A stretch of DNA of 64,000 nucleotides from Luidia sarsii (lineage: Eukaryota > Echinodermata > Asteroidea > Paxillosida > Luidiidae): contig OX465113.1 of assembly GCA_949987565.1 (NCBI GenBank), positions 881,764 through 945,763 of the forward strand, read 5' to 3'. Each line of letters opens with the position of its first letter. Position 1 is the stretch's first letter. Positions 21,095-31,467 of this stretch are shown in pieces. The notes beneath the pieces were generated by a model, which did not search any database, was not told the origin of the DNA, and saw only the letters and a list, made by a program, of their open reading frames with translations. Made by a program: the position numbers and the translations under genes.

Positions 21095-21835
21095 TAGAGA
21101 TTTATGTCTGTTTGCTAACAGAACATAACGCTTTTCCGCATCTGGTTTCTTAAAAAAAACCAAAAAAACAAAAAACGCACGTGCATATTTTGTGCACAAA
21201 GTGTATCGGACCTCATTATAATATTGTAAAAATCATAATAATTCTGAATAATGGTCGATTGGTTCCAAACTCAGGATTTTGAATGTCTAGCCCAATAGCT
21301 AATTGCCCACCAAATTTCAAGAAGATTGAGCATTGGCTAATATGTGTTTTAAAAACATGGATTTTGATGACGTCACAATTGCGTCATTGCATTTTGGCCC
21401 CGGAGGGTGTTTCTAAACTACACCCCCAATCTTGCTCCGTTGGCCAAATATGCTCAATTGAATGTTAAAATCGCAAAAGTTCATGACTTCATTAATAATC
21501 ATGAGATGACGTCACGATCGAATGAGGGCAATTTTTGGATACACCTCTTCCCAACTTAGATATACTGCAAAATTAAAACCAAACGAACTTCTACTTTTGC
21601 TTTTATTGGAGTTCGAAATTTGTCCCTTTAAAGCGCTGTCACGTGGCACGTGGTGACGTCATGGAGTTTTCAAGACAACTGTGCAATAGTTCAGCGTGGG
21701 CTCTATGCATTTGCCAAGTTTGAAAAAAATCAAAGTGTGTTCAATGGCAAAAGTGCCTTCCTCAAAATACCCGTGCTTTGTCTATGGGATTTTTCCGATA
21801 AGAAGACGAAAAAAAAAATCAGAACAATAACAATA
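21095..21835. other. Block A-specific upstream segment with three TGACGTCA sites
   Basis: This stretch upstream of the first receptor gene does not align with the corresponding part of block B (29330-29965). It contains three perfect TGACGTCA palindromes (CRE consensus) at 21368-21375, 21507-21514 and 21654-21661. No gene seen. Confidence 0.55.
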
Positions 21836-22025
21836 GCTTTTCTCTCCAGACTGAATGAGGCCTCTGAGAAGACCCAGTAACTCTGCTGTAGAGTAACCAT
21901 TTCGTCTCAGAGCCACACTCAGATTTGTTCTTAAAATGGTGGAGTGAGAAGCAGACTGCTGGCTTCCAAGCTGATCTAAACAAAATTGTCGTTGCAGGTG
22001 CCAGATCAGCAGTTGGCGGTCAAGC

Positions 22026-23243
22026 ATGTTCCTGGACGCGGTGTGGTGGTTCCGCTCGACGATGTATTCGATGTTGCTCCTGATCGGAATCCCGGGCAAC
22101 GCGATCGTCATCCGTGTCTACACGGCCAAGCGAACGAAGACGTCCGCCCACGTGCTCATCATCGGCCTGGCAGTGGCCGACTTGAGCGTGTGCCTATGTC
22201 AGGTCGTCTTCTTCTCACTTCTCTTCCCCGGCGCCGACACCCTGGGGAACAGCAACGAGTTCTTCTGCCGGGTGCCGCCGGCCGTGGAATCCTGGGCACG
22301 CAGCACATCCACGGCGCTGACCTCGGCCGTGGCGGTGGACCGCTACTTAGCCGTGTGCCGGCCGACGGTGCACCGGAAGCGATTGGGCGCGCGCCAGATG
22401 AAGAAAGTGGTGGTTACCTGCTTGTTGTTCTGCTCCCTATTCGCCCTTTCTTTTCTAGGCATGTACGGCGTGGGTATCGCCAGGGGTGAGTTGTTATGTA
22501 TATTTCCGGTGCCTAAGTGGCTGCTTATCGTTATGTTCGCCTTCACCGTGGGGTCTTTCTTCCTCTCCCTGATTCTCATCGTTGTCGTCTACTCCAAGAT
22601 CCTGGTGACGGTGCGCAAGATGGCCAAGGTGAGGCCGGGCAACACCGTGGCGTCGCGCTACCGGCAGGCTGGCCGGGCCGCGAAGCAGCAGCGCCCGCCG
22701 TACTGCACCGACAACTCCACCGTCCGGGCCGAGCTCGGGGAGACGAGCCTCTCCGGCCCCTCGCCTCACGGTGTGGTCGGACGCTCGCTGGATGTCAAGA
22801 CCGAAGCAGACCAGGGGACGGGGCCGGATACACGAGTCAGCGGCGCCCACGAGACATCTCCGGTCAAGAACAGCACCACGGGCGGCTCGACCGTGAAATC
22901 AGAGGCGACGCCGAGGGGCCGCGGCGATGGGGCCGAGGAGGAGGCGGCTGGCAGCGACCCGGCTCCATCCTTCCACAGGCGGACCACCCTCATGCTGTTC
23001 CTGGTCACCGTGGTCTATGTCCTGACCGTGACCCCCAATTGCTTTGTGCTTATCTTCTACCACTACATCATTCCGCACCTGCTTAACAGCGGCATGGCAT
23101 TTAGGTTCGCCATCAACGTCGCCACCAAGGCGATGTTGATCAACCACATGATCAACCCCGTCCTCTACAGCATCGTCAACCCCAGGTTCCGCCGGGAGAT
23201 GTGGGCCGTCCTTCGGGGGATCTTTAGGCGCCGCGCCCGCTAA
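22026..23243 (+). CDS. Rhodopsin-family (class A) G protein-coupled receptor, copy A
   Basis: Intronless frame of 405 residues with seven hydrophobic segments, so a plasma-membrane receptor signalling through heterotrimeric G proteins; the ligand is unknown. Class A marks: N25 in TM1 (IPGN), D52 in TM2 (LAVADL), C81 before TM3 and C158 in extracellular loop 2 (likely disulphide), DRY at 105-107, and NPVLY at 377-381. TM6 has TPNC where most members have CWxP. The N terminus is only about 13 residues, without a signal peptide. Intracellular loop 3 is long (about 190-317), polar, rich in S, T, E and G. The ATG at 22026 is chosen because the paralogue aligns from the same MFLDA start; a possible 3' splice site (gttgcag) lies about 30 bp upstream, suggesting a 5' UTR intron. 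Confidence 0.92.
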   Translation: MFLDAVWWFRSTMYSMLLLIGIPGNAIVIRVYTAKRTKTSAHVLIIGLAVADLSVCLCQVVFFSLLFPGADTLGNSNEFFCRVPPAVESWARSTSTALTSAVAVDRYLAVCRPTVHRKRLGARQMKKVVVTCLLFCSLFALSFLGMYGVGIARGELLCIFPVPKWLLIVMFAFTVGSFFLSLILIVVVYSKILVTVRKMAKVRPGNTVASRYRQAGRAAKQQRPPYCTDNSTVRAELGETSLSGPSPHGVVGRSLDVKTEADQGTGPDTRVSGAHETSPVKNSTTGGSTVKSEATPRGRGDGAEEEAAGSDPAPSFHRRTTLMLFLVTVVYVLTVTPNCFVLIFYHYIIPHLLNSGMAFRFAINVATKAMLINHMINPVLYSIVNPRFRREMWAVLRGIFRRRAR

Positions 23244-24339
23244 AATGCTTCTGTTCGACACGCCAACAAGCGCTCACCGTTCTATACGCTGAGCAACTGG
23301 GTCTTCACAGAGCCACACTTACTCTCCTGATAAAGCTCACAGTGTCACCGCACTCATTCTGCATTTTAATTCCTGCCTGTAAAACTTTAGAATATCATCT
23401 CATCGTCGAAATGTGTTTCCACAGATCACCACTGCCTTGCAAACTGATCTTTAAGAGAACTCCTGTCCTGCTTATGGAATAAGATTACTTTACAGTAAAA
23501 CTACAGGACTCGAAAGGTTACATGACTCATGTTGAAAAGTTGTTACCGAAAACCTACCACCTTCTTCCGACCTCTGAGGGCGCCCTACTTGCAAGACGTC
23601 ACCCCAGAAGATCTATCAATACATATATTATTAACTGATCTTTTTGTCTTTGAAAAAGGTCCTGCTAGGATTGAAACGTCAGTTTCTCTAACTTTTGAGA
23701 TTTAATAACTGATTGTTTAAAAAGTAGTCCCCTGCTGTAATTATCGTTAATGCTATTAAAATTAATAAGGTTACGTACTTTTCAGCAATTTACACTTATC
23801 AACACGCACTTATTATGAGCTTTTTATTTAGTACCTTAAACTGCGAGGAATATAAAGAAATGATTACATGTCATTCTCATAGCAACTGCGCCGTTGCATT
23901 TCATGAAGCTTGTGCATGCACATGTGTAGAGGGTATAGGCAGTCATTTAATACGCACATGCGCACGATTCCATATAGAGGTCACTAAACTTCTGTCTCCA
24001 AAGGTATGAGAGTTAAGACACCGTTTTCAACGTTACACCGTCATTTGCTTTGAATATAATGTCATTCTTGACTTGTATAATTGCTACAGTCTTGTCCTTT
24101 TATGCATAATTGTATACACGTGCGGGTGATTCAAGGAAATGACTTAGATTTTGAAAGATAGAGAACACCTGACGTAGAGATTGGAATTTATGAACCGTTG
24201 TAATATTTTCTTCAATATTGTATTAAACTTTCACGTGCAGTCACCGAATATCGTTCTACGATAGTCTCGTCATGATTATGTGGTTTTAGCTGTGTAAGGG
24301 CCTACTGCTTGGTATTCCAGATAGAAATTTGTATTTGTA
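23244..24339. other. Spacer between receptor and amidohydrolase relic, block A
   Basis: No gene seen. It contains a half copy of the hairpin repeat at about 23645-23705 (ggtcctgctaggattgaaac), shared with block B (31860-31925) and therefore older than the duplication. The rest aligns with 31468-32700. Confidence 0.6.
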
Positions 24340-24530
24340 CAGGGTGACCTCGGGACTGGGCAGGGCGCCTTGCCCAACACCATCATCAAGGCCGGCTCCT
24401 CGAAGAGTTGGCCGGTAGGAATGCCGTCCCCATCCAGCACCACCGTCCCGCCAGACGGACTCGGGAAGTCCTTGCCGATCTGTCTCAGAGATAGATCGAT
24501 AGAGTGAATTAGAGAGGAGATTGTGGGAGG

Positions 24531-24598
<68 letters not shown>

Positions 24599-24826
24599 AA
24601 GAGAGAGAGAAAGAGAGGGAGACAGAGAGAGGGAAATAGACAGAGGGAGACAGAGAGAAGAGAGGGGGACACAGAGAGGGAGAGAGATAGAGAGGGAGAG
24701 AGATAGAGAGAGAGAGAGAGAAAGGGACAGAGAGACAGAGAGAGAAAGAGAGAGAGAAAGAGAGGGAGACAGAGAGAGGGAAACAGACAGAGGGAGACAG
24801 AGAGAAGAGAGGGGGACACAGAGAGG

Positions 24827-24858
<32 letters not shown>

Positions 24859-25640
24859 AAGGGACAGAGAGACAGAGAGAGAAAGAGAGAGAGAAAGAGA
24901 GGGAGACAGAGAGAGGGAAACAGACAGAGGGAGACAGAGAGAAGAGAGAGAGGGACAGACAGAGGGAGAGAGATAGAGAGAGAGAGAGAGAGAGAAAGGG
25001 ACAGAGAGACAGAGAGAGAAAGAGAGAGAGAAAGAGAGGGAGACAGAGAGAGGGAAACAGACAGAGGGAGACAGAGAGAAGAGAGAGAGGGACAGAGAGA
25101 GGGAGAGAGATAGAGAGACAGAGGGAGACAGAGAGACAGAGAGAGAGAAAGAGAGGGAGACAGGGAGACACACAGAGATGAGACATATAGAGAGAGACAC
25201 AGAGAGAGATCGAGAGGGAGAAATAGAGAGGGAGACATAATGTGGTAAAGACAGAGAGAGACAGAAAGAGGGAGTCAGAGGGAGAGAGATGGAGACAAAG
25301 AGGAAGACAGAGAGCGGCAGAGAGAGTTGGTGAGAAAGTTAGAGATAAAGTCAGAATGTGGAGATGAAGAAAATGGACGGGTAACATCTTTTTAGATAAT
25401 TCAATGTGAAAATTCAAGGTAGTTTAAAGCTATTCGGCGCGCTGATGTTGGTGTACTGGCTCCGCATGAGGGCGCACTGCAGGGCGTGCTGGTGAGGCTC
25501 AATGAGGCCCGGCATGAGGGTCTGCTGGTTGAGAAAGATGAGCTCGGTCCCGGGGCCGACGAGGCCCATGACCGTCTCCAAGGAGCCCACGGCCAGGATG
25601 GTGTCATTAGACACGGCAAGGGCCTCGGCCGTTGTCTCAC
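24340..25640 (-). pseudogene. Amidohydrolase relic (parts of exons 3 and 1)
   Basis: On the minus strand, 24340-24479 matches part of exon 3 of the intact gene, and 25432-25640 matches most of exon 1 including the metal-binding PHQH motif. Damage: exon 3 lacks one G in the gggcagg run (frameshift) and is truncated at its far end; exon 2 and exons 4-6 are missing; the exon 1 donor (gtgagt in block B) is gone; the start codon is replaced by minisatellite sequence from about 25640. The purine-rich intron repeat between the pieces has grown to about 0.8 kb. It cannot make the enzyme. Confidence 0.9.
24525..25340 (+). repeat. Purine-rich (GA) microsatellite with higher-order structure
   Basis: GA/GACA-type repeats with a longer period of about 136-139 bp (gggacagagagacagagaga at 24724, 24860 and 24999). 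The paralogous tract in block B (36110-36480) is less than half as long. Leucine/serine-rich reading frames on the minus strand are artefacts of the repeat. Confidence 0.95.
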
Positions 25641-26450
25641 CATGGACAACCCCTTTCTCTCACTATGGTCAGCCCCTCTCTCTCCCTCACCATTGTCAGC
25701 CCCTCTCTCACCATGGACAGCCCCTGTGTCTCTCACCATGGACATCCTCTCTCTCTCACACCATGGACAGCCTCTGTCTCTCACCACGGACACCCTCTGT
25801 CTCTCACCACGGATAGCCTCTCTCTCTCACCATGGACAGCCTCTTTCTCTCACCATGGACAGCCCCTCTGTCTCTCACCATGGACATCCTCTCTCTCTCA
25901 CCATGGACAGCCTCTCTCTCTCACCATGGACAGCCTCTTTCTCTTACCACGGACAGCCCCCTCTCTCTATCTCTCACCAAGGACAGCCTTTGTCTCTCAC
26001 CATGGCAGCCTCTGTCTCTCACCATGGACAGCCTTTGTCTCTCACCATGGCAGCCTCTGTCTCTCACCATGGACAACCTTTGTCTCTCACCATGGACAGC
26101 CTCTGTGTCTCACCATGGACAGCCTCTGTCTCTCACCAAATATAGCCTCTGTCTCTCACCATGGACAGCCTCTGTCTATCACCATGGACAGCCTCTGTCT
26201 ATCACCATGGACAGCCTCTGTCTCACAATGGACAGCCTCTGTCTCTCACCATGGACAGCCTCTCTCTCTCACCATGGACAGCCTCTCTCTCTCACCATGG
26301 ACAGCCTCTGTCTATCACCATGGACAGCCTCTACCTCACCCTCTACAGCCTCTCTCTCTCCCACCATGGACAGCCTCTGTCTCTCACCATGGACAGCCTC
26401 TCTCTCACCATGGACAGCCTCTCTCCCACCATGGACAGCCTCTTTCATGT
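25636..26450 (+). repeat. 21-23 bp minisatellite between blocks A and B
   Basis: Same family as 15405-16805 (ctctcaccatggacagcctctgt), more irregular. It begins inside exon 1 of the truncated amidohydrolase and ends at the left edge of block B, so it occupies the junction of the segmental duplication. Confidence 0.95.
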
Positions 26451-27351
26451 CTCTATTTTTAATTGCTTAATCGTCCTCGTGATGACTATATACTCGCACT
26501 TATACTCATGGCCAAGTACTGGTGCTGGTGGCCAAGAGTATACTTCATTCAGAACCATACTATTAGGATGTGTGGATAAAGTATTAATGACAAGAGCAGA
26601 TTTCCTTTTTCAATGTCAGGTTTGTGAAAAAATAATGAAGTTCACAATGTGCGTGATGCAGTGCCGCATGTCACAATAGCCAATCTCTAGGCCTATCTGC
26701 GATCACGCCCACTTCGTCACACGACGAGCTATTGAATCGTACGATACCGAAAGTCTCACGGCTATTGCATCCCGTAGGCATCTATACATTGCATCCCATA
26801 GGCATCTACATTGCATCTCGTATGCATCTCCCTTGCATTCCGTAGGCGAAGTCAAGGGCTGTGGGTAGTCACTGACTGCTGTCATTTGGCCATACGACTC
26901 CAATCTTCCAGCCTAGGCGAACCTGTTCAGCGAAGTACTTGGCCTTCCATCACCAGCTCCCGGCCCTATAAACTAGGGTGAGTATATCGATGCACATTGA
27001 ATCCTGTTACTTGAAAAGGGTTATTTGAATGTATTATGCAGTGACGCATACTGTAGCGTTGTAGGATTTGTTTCTCACAAAATTTGTCACAATTATTTTT
27101 CAGTGTTCTTGAGAAGCTTAAACAAAGAAAGTTGAATCATTTTGCTGTTTTCGTTGGTGTATTTTTGGGGGTGTTTTTTTTAAGTAACACGGGTGATGGA
27201 AAGTGGTCATGATTGTTGATCCCGCAGCGTAGTCGTACTTCTAACAAATATTCACAGATTGGAAAATTATGGTTCATATTTTGTGGCTGTTATTCCTACC
27301 CCCCGAAAAAATAAGTTGACTGAGTTGTCAAAAAATATTTGGGAATGCTAC

Positions 27352-27435
27352 AAGGAATGGCTGGGTAGTTCAGGTGGTTGAGTACCTCGACGTTAATCTA
27401 GTGGTCTCCGGCTTAAGTCCCGATTTCGCCAAATT
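27352..27435 (+). repeat. tRNA-like relic in block B
   Basis: ggctgggtagttcaggtgg followed by an eroded T arm (cttaagtcccgatttcgcc). Paralogue of 18850-18930. Confidence 0.5.
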
Positions 27436-27604
27436 TCCTGGCCTATTTTCATAATTTTTCAGCTTTCCTTTCCTTCCCTTTGTTTGAAAATTTGAGAATG
27501 CATTATATAGGGATGCGCCTTCGACGTTGTAGACATGATTCTCCTATAGGCTACATTTTTGCTGTATAACTGAATTCGAAATTGCAGGATTTGGGGCCTT
27601 TGCA

Positions 27605-27680
27605 CTGATTGAGATCAGATCTGTTGCAATCAGATCTGTTGAGATCAGATCTGTTGAGATCAGATCTGTTGAGATCAGAG
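27605..27680 (+). repeat. 15-bp tandem repeat
   Basis: About five copies of gatcagatctgttga, the second slightly altered. It is not visible at the corresponding place in block A. Confidence 0.85.
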
Positions 27681-28264
27681 AGACGTTTTGTTTTTCAAAA
27701 TCAAATATTAAAGTAGACTGGCTCACCAGGGTTTTAGTCACCGAGAATGCACATGGATTTCTTTCATCCATTGTACCGGCTCATAGTTTTTGTTCTTTTT
27801 TCTTCAGGCAAATATTCTAGCCTATGAAATTGATGGATTGATTAGAAAATGGGAAGCCACATATAGACGTCTTGGATTTTATTTGAATATTAGAATAGAA
27901 AAGAAGCACATTGGCCTGGATTGAGTATTTCCAACGTTCGCCACAAGAGACGCGGATAATTACTACAGCTTCATCCACTTCTTGAAAATACATACATACT
28001 GCAATGATAAAACTGCTGTTTTCTTTTTAGGACAAATAAACGTGCCCAAAACATGGCACATTCAGGGTGACCACGTATCAGTCGGATTCACTACCGGTAA
28101 CATTTTGTTGCCAAGTTAACTAAGCTCTATTCAAACGATCGTGGCCATATCGTGTACTGGTAAATGTACGTAAATGAACGTACGAGCTGGGCAAACCCTC
28201 ATTGAATTTCATTCTCCTCCACTCAAATATATCACCTTATATATTGCGACAGTTACTTACTCAC

Positions 28265-28395
28265 TGGGTAGGAGGTTTGCGGTGATTACATGTACACCAT
28301 AAGAGAAGGAGTATGGCTCTAACCGGCTCTTTTCAGAGCCATACTCCTCCTCTTAAGAGATGATATAAATGGTGTCACCGCAAACCTCCTACTTG
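28265..28395. repeat. Palindromic repeat, third family (block B copy)
   Basis: Paralogue of 19787-19910, same outer arms (ggaggtttgcgg, ccgcaaacctcc) and inner hairpin (aggagtatggctct, agagccatactcct). Confidence 0.75.
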
Positions 28396-30156
28396 GTATT
28401 TCATGTACCACAATGCAAACCTTATCTAACTCTGTTTGCATTTTGCTGTGTGTGTACATGCCAGGACCACGCATGCGCGCTAACGCAGGCCGCAGCGCAG
28501 AGAAATTCCTTTCACTGCACTATTGTCACGAATGACCAAAATGATCAAACACATTACATATTCATTGTTGGTGTATTACGTCTCATTTTTTTTCACTGCA
28601 CGCGAGCGCCATGTCCGTCTGCAATGAACTTAGGCGTAATACACACAGCGCTCGTATGCGTAGGGCTGATGAATGCGTCACTGTCACGACCTCTCCTGGC
28701 ACTATGCTTCATTGTTTTTGCCTCTGCTACAGCGAAGCGGGAAAGTATAATTGTTTGTTCTGTGTTTTTCCTACTTTCCTACTTTTGTTTCCTAATTACT
28801 TCAAGCCATCCCTGAGATAGCACTGTCCTTTATTCCACTGAGACATTTCATTAGCGTTAGCCTTGTGGTGTGAAAATGTTAGATTCTCCCGATCGACTTT
28901 ATCTAAACAGTGGCATTTTGAATGGCGTTAATAGCTTGCATATGCCTTTGGTTTGCCAAGAGCGCGCTGTACTTTGATCGTCTAGCAACGCCATCTAAAA
29001 TGAGTCTGACGTCACTCTGTGAATCGGTGGGACGATGAAATGCTATGTCACCTATCCTCGGTAGAAACTCGAAGATCGTTGCCCAAGCAAGGCCTTTTTT
29101 TCTTTATACTCTCATGATTTCAATCATGTTTGTGTAGCGGTTTCTTTCAGCCTCTTCCGCGTTTAGGCTACACGAGGTGTACCGTAGCAAATAAAAGGCT
29201 GGTAGATTCGAGCCGGTTGGTTTGAGCTCATTATTATTATGTTAAAATCCCCCGACCTGTAAGGGTCGACTTTGAACTGACTTCTCTTACGAAAGCTATG
29301 CGCACCTGTACTTATAAGAGGAAGAAAACAATGATGAGTAGTTGTTCAGCTGGCAGCGAATTGATCAGTGTCACTTTTCCTGGTTTGCAGATTTTGCATC
29401 TAGTTTTACGACCCTTTACGAATCCATGGATCAGGCTCAGGCTCAGGCTTCGTCTCCGTCTGACAAAACCTGGAAATCCAGGTTGTGATTTGTCGCCGGA
29501 TTGTAGGCTTGTTAGGTAGCGTACAGAGTATCCCCCGAGAAACTGGGGCCAAATGCATGTGGCAACATAACGTGTAAAAGAAATAGGAGGGAGGGCCTAT
29601 GTACTTTTTAATGGACTGCAGAATGGCCAAGCAGAATGATAAGTTCAATGGGCGAATGATTGTCAGCAAATCGTGCTCCATGATACTCGAAGACATTCAC
29701 TGGCCGCTCCCATGCAATCTACGCAAAACCACTTCTACAACAGAACGTTGGTGAGGTCGGGGATTCCACGTAAATTCGCTGGCATCAGATAACGGCATTT
29801 GCAATAGAGTGGTCTTTTAGAGTTCTACATCCGAATATTGAGTTAGCATAAGCGTTTGATGGGAGCTCATTGAGGTGGGGGCAGACTCATTGTGTGATTG
29901 ATTGACCAGGGTTTAAACAGATCCTTGGAAAGATGAGACTTCGAGGTTTGCATGGTGGGAGTCATCTCTCTCCAGAATGAATGAGGCCTCTGAGAAGACC
30001 CAGTAACTCTGCTGTAGAGTTATCATCTCTTCTCAGAGCCACACTCAGATTTGTTCTTAAAATGTTGGAGTGAGAAGCAGACTGCTGGCTTCCAAGCTGA
30101 TCCAAACAAAATTGTCGTTGCAGGTGCCAGATCAGCGGTTGACCACAGGGTCAAGC

Positions 30157-31467
30157 ATGTTTCTGGACGCGGCATGGTGGTTCCGCTTGACGATTGATTC
30201 GATGTTGCTCCTGATCGGAATCCCGGGCAACGCGATCGTCATCCGTGTCTACACGGCCAAGCGAACGAAGACGTCCGCCCACGTGCTCATCATCGGCCTT
30301 GCCGTGGCCGACCTGACCCTCTGCGTGTTTCAGATCGTCACCTTCTCACTTCTCTTCTCCAGCGCCGATACCCTGAAGAACAGCAACGAGTTCTTCTGCC
30401 GGGTGCCGCCGGTTGTGGAATTCTGGGCACGCAGCACATCTACGGCGCTGACCTCAGCCGTGGCGGTGGACCGCTACTTAGCCGTGTGCCGGCCGACGGT
30501 GCACCGGAAGCGATTGGGCGCGCGCCAGATGAAGAAAGTGGTGGCCGTCTGCTTCGTGTACTGCTCACTATTCGCCCTTTCTTGTCTAGGCATGTACGGC
30601 CTGGGTCCCGATGAGAATTCCGATAGGGTGTTATGTATATTTCCGGTGCCTAAGTGGCTGTTCACCGGCTTCTTCTCCTTCACCGTGGGGTCTTTCTTCC
30701 TCTCCCTGATTCTCATCGTAGTCGTCTACTCCAAGATCCTGGTGACGGTGCGCAAGATGGCCAAGGTGAGGCCGGGCAACACCGTGGCGTCGCGCTACCG
30801 GCAGGCTGGCCGGGCCGCGAAGCAGCACTGCACCGACAGCTCCACCGTTCGGACCGAGCTCGGGGAGACGAGCCTCTCTGGCCCCTCGCCTCACGGTGCG
30901 GTCGGACGCTCGCTGGATGTCAAGACCGAAGCAGACCAGGAGCCGGGGCCGGATACACGAGTCAGCGGCGCCCACGAGACATCTCCGGTGGACACGCCGC
31001 CGACAGAGGGAGGCCACGACGCCACTGCGGCCTCGGCGACCAATCCTAAGACCTCTGCATCCAAGTCTTCCCCGACCGACACGAGCCCCGTCAAGAAAAG
31101 CACCACGGGCGGCTCGACCGTGAAATCAGAGGCGACGCCGAGGGGCCGCGGCGATGGGACCGAGGAGGAGGCGGCTGGCAGCGACCCGGCTCCATCCTTC
31201 CACAGGCGGACCACCCTCATGCTGTTCCTGGTCACCGTGGTCTATGTCCTGACCGTGACCCCCAATTGCTTTGTGCTAATCTTCTACCAATCCATCATTC
31301 CGCAACTGACTGACAGCTTGCCATTTAGGTTCGCCATCAACGTCGCCACCAAGGCGATGTTGATCAACCACATGATCAACCCCGTCATGTACAGCATCGT
31401 CAACCCCAGGTTCCGCCGGGAGATGTGGGCCGTCCTTCGGGGGCTTTGTAAGCGCCGCGCCCGCTAA
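30157..31467 (+). CDS. Rhodopsin-family (class A) G protein-coupled receptor, copy B
   Basis: Paralogue of the receptor at 22026-23243, 436 residues from the shared MFLDA start. An in-frame upstream extension lacks an ATG and includes a probable splice acceptor (gttgcag), so it is not used. It keeps the same class A marks: IPGN, LAVADL, the two loop cysteines, DRY, TPNC and an NPVMY motif. Loop 3 is about 33 residues longer, with an extra proline/serine/threonine segment (VDTPPTEGG and on). Intracellular loops 1 and 2 and the C-terminal tail are almost identical to copy A, whereas TM2-loop 1, loop 2 (DENSDRV against ARGEL), the start of TM5 and the TM6-TM7 loop differ strongly. Ligand unknown. 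Confidence 0.92.
   Translation: MFLDAAWWFRLTIDSMLLLIGIPGNAIVIRVYTAKRTKTSAHVLIIGLAVADLTLCVFQIVTFSLLFSSADTLKNSNEFFCRVPPVVEFWARSTSTALTSAVAVDRYLAVCRPTVHRKRLGARQMKKVVAVCFVYCSLFALSCLGMYGLGPDENSDRVLCIFPVPKWLFTGFFSFTVGSFFLSLILIVVVYSKILVTVRKMAKVRPGNTVASRYRQAGRAAKQHCTDSSTVRTELGETSLSGPSPHGAVGRSLDVKTEADQEPGPDTRVSGAHETSPVDTPPTEGGHDATAASATNPKTSASKSSPTDTSPVKKSTTGGSTVKSEATPRGRGDGTEEEAAGSDPAPSFHRRTTLMLFLVTVVYVLTVTPNCFVLIFYQSIIPQLTDSLPFRFAINVATKAMLINHMINPVMYSIVNPRFRREMWAVLRGLCKRRAR

Larger units (their letters stand above)
17581..25640 (+). repeat. Segmental duplication, block A
   Basis: Block A aligns in direct orientation with block B. Shared landmarks: gcttaatcgtcctcgtga at the left edge, the gcatcccgtaggcatct repeats (17785-17875 and 26763-26850), the palindrome at 19787/28265, the receptor genes, and the amidohydrolase exons. 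A carries insertions missing from B (18290-18755, 19943-20116, 20935-20989) and lacks most of the amidohydrolase gene. The 21095-21835 segment has no counterpart in B. Confidence 0.9.

Noticed and set aside
22494..23261. Antisense frames over the receptor genes
   Set aside because: GC-rich codon use of the receptor leaves the opposite strand open; no family resemblance, and the seven-helix protein explains the sequence.
24276..25417. Leucine/serine-rich proteins of about 300 residues on the minus strand
   Set aside because: Translation of a GA/CT microsatellite joined to an amidohydrolase exon relic.
30070..30156. 29-residue N-terminal extension of receptor copy B
   Set aside because: It has no ATG, contains a probable splice acceptor, and has no equivalent in copy A, where the shared start is MFLDA.
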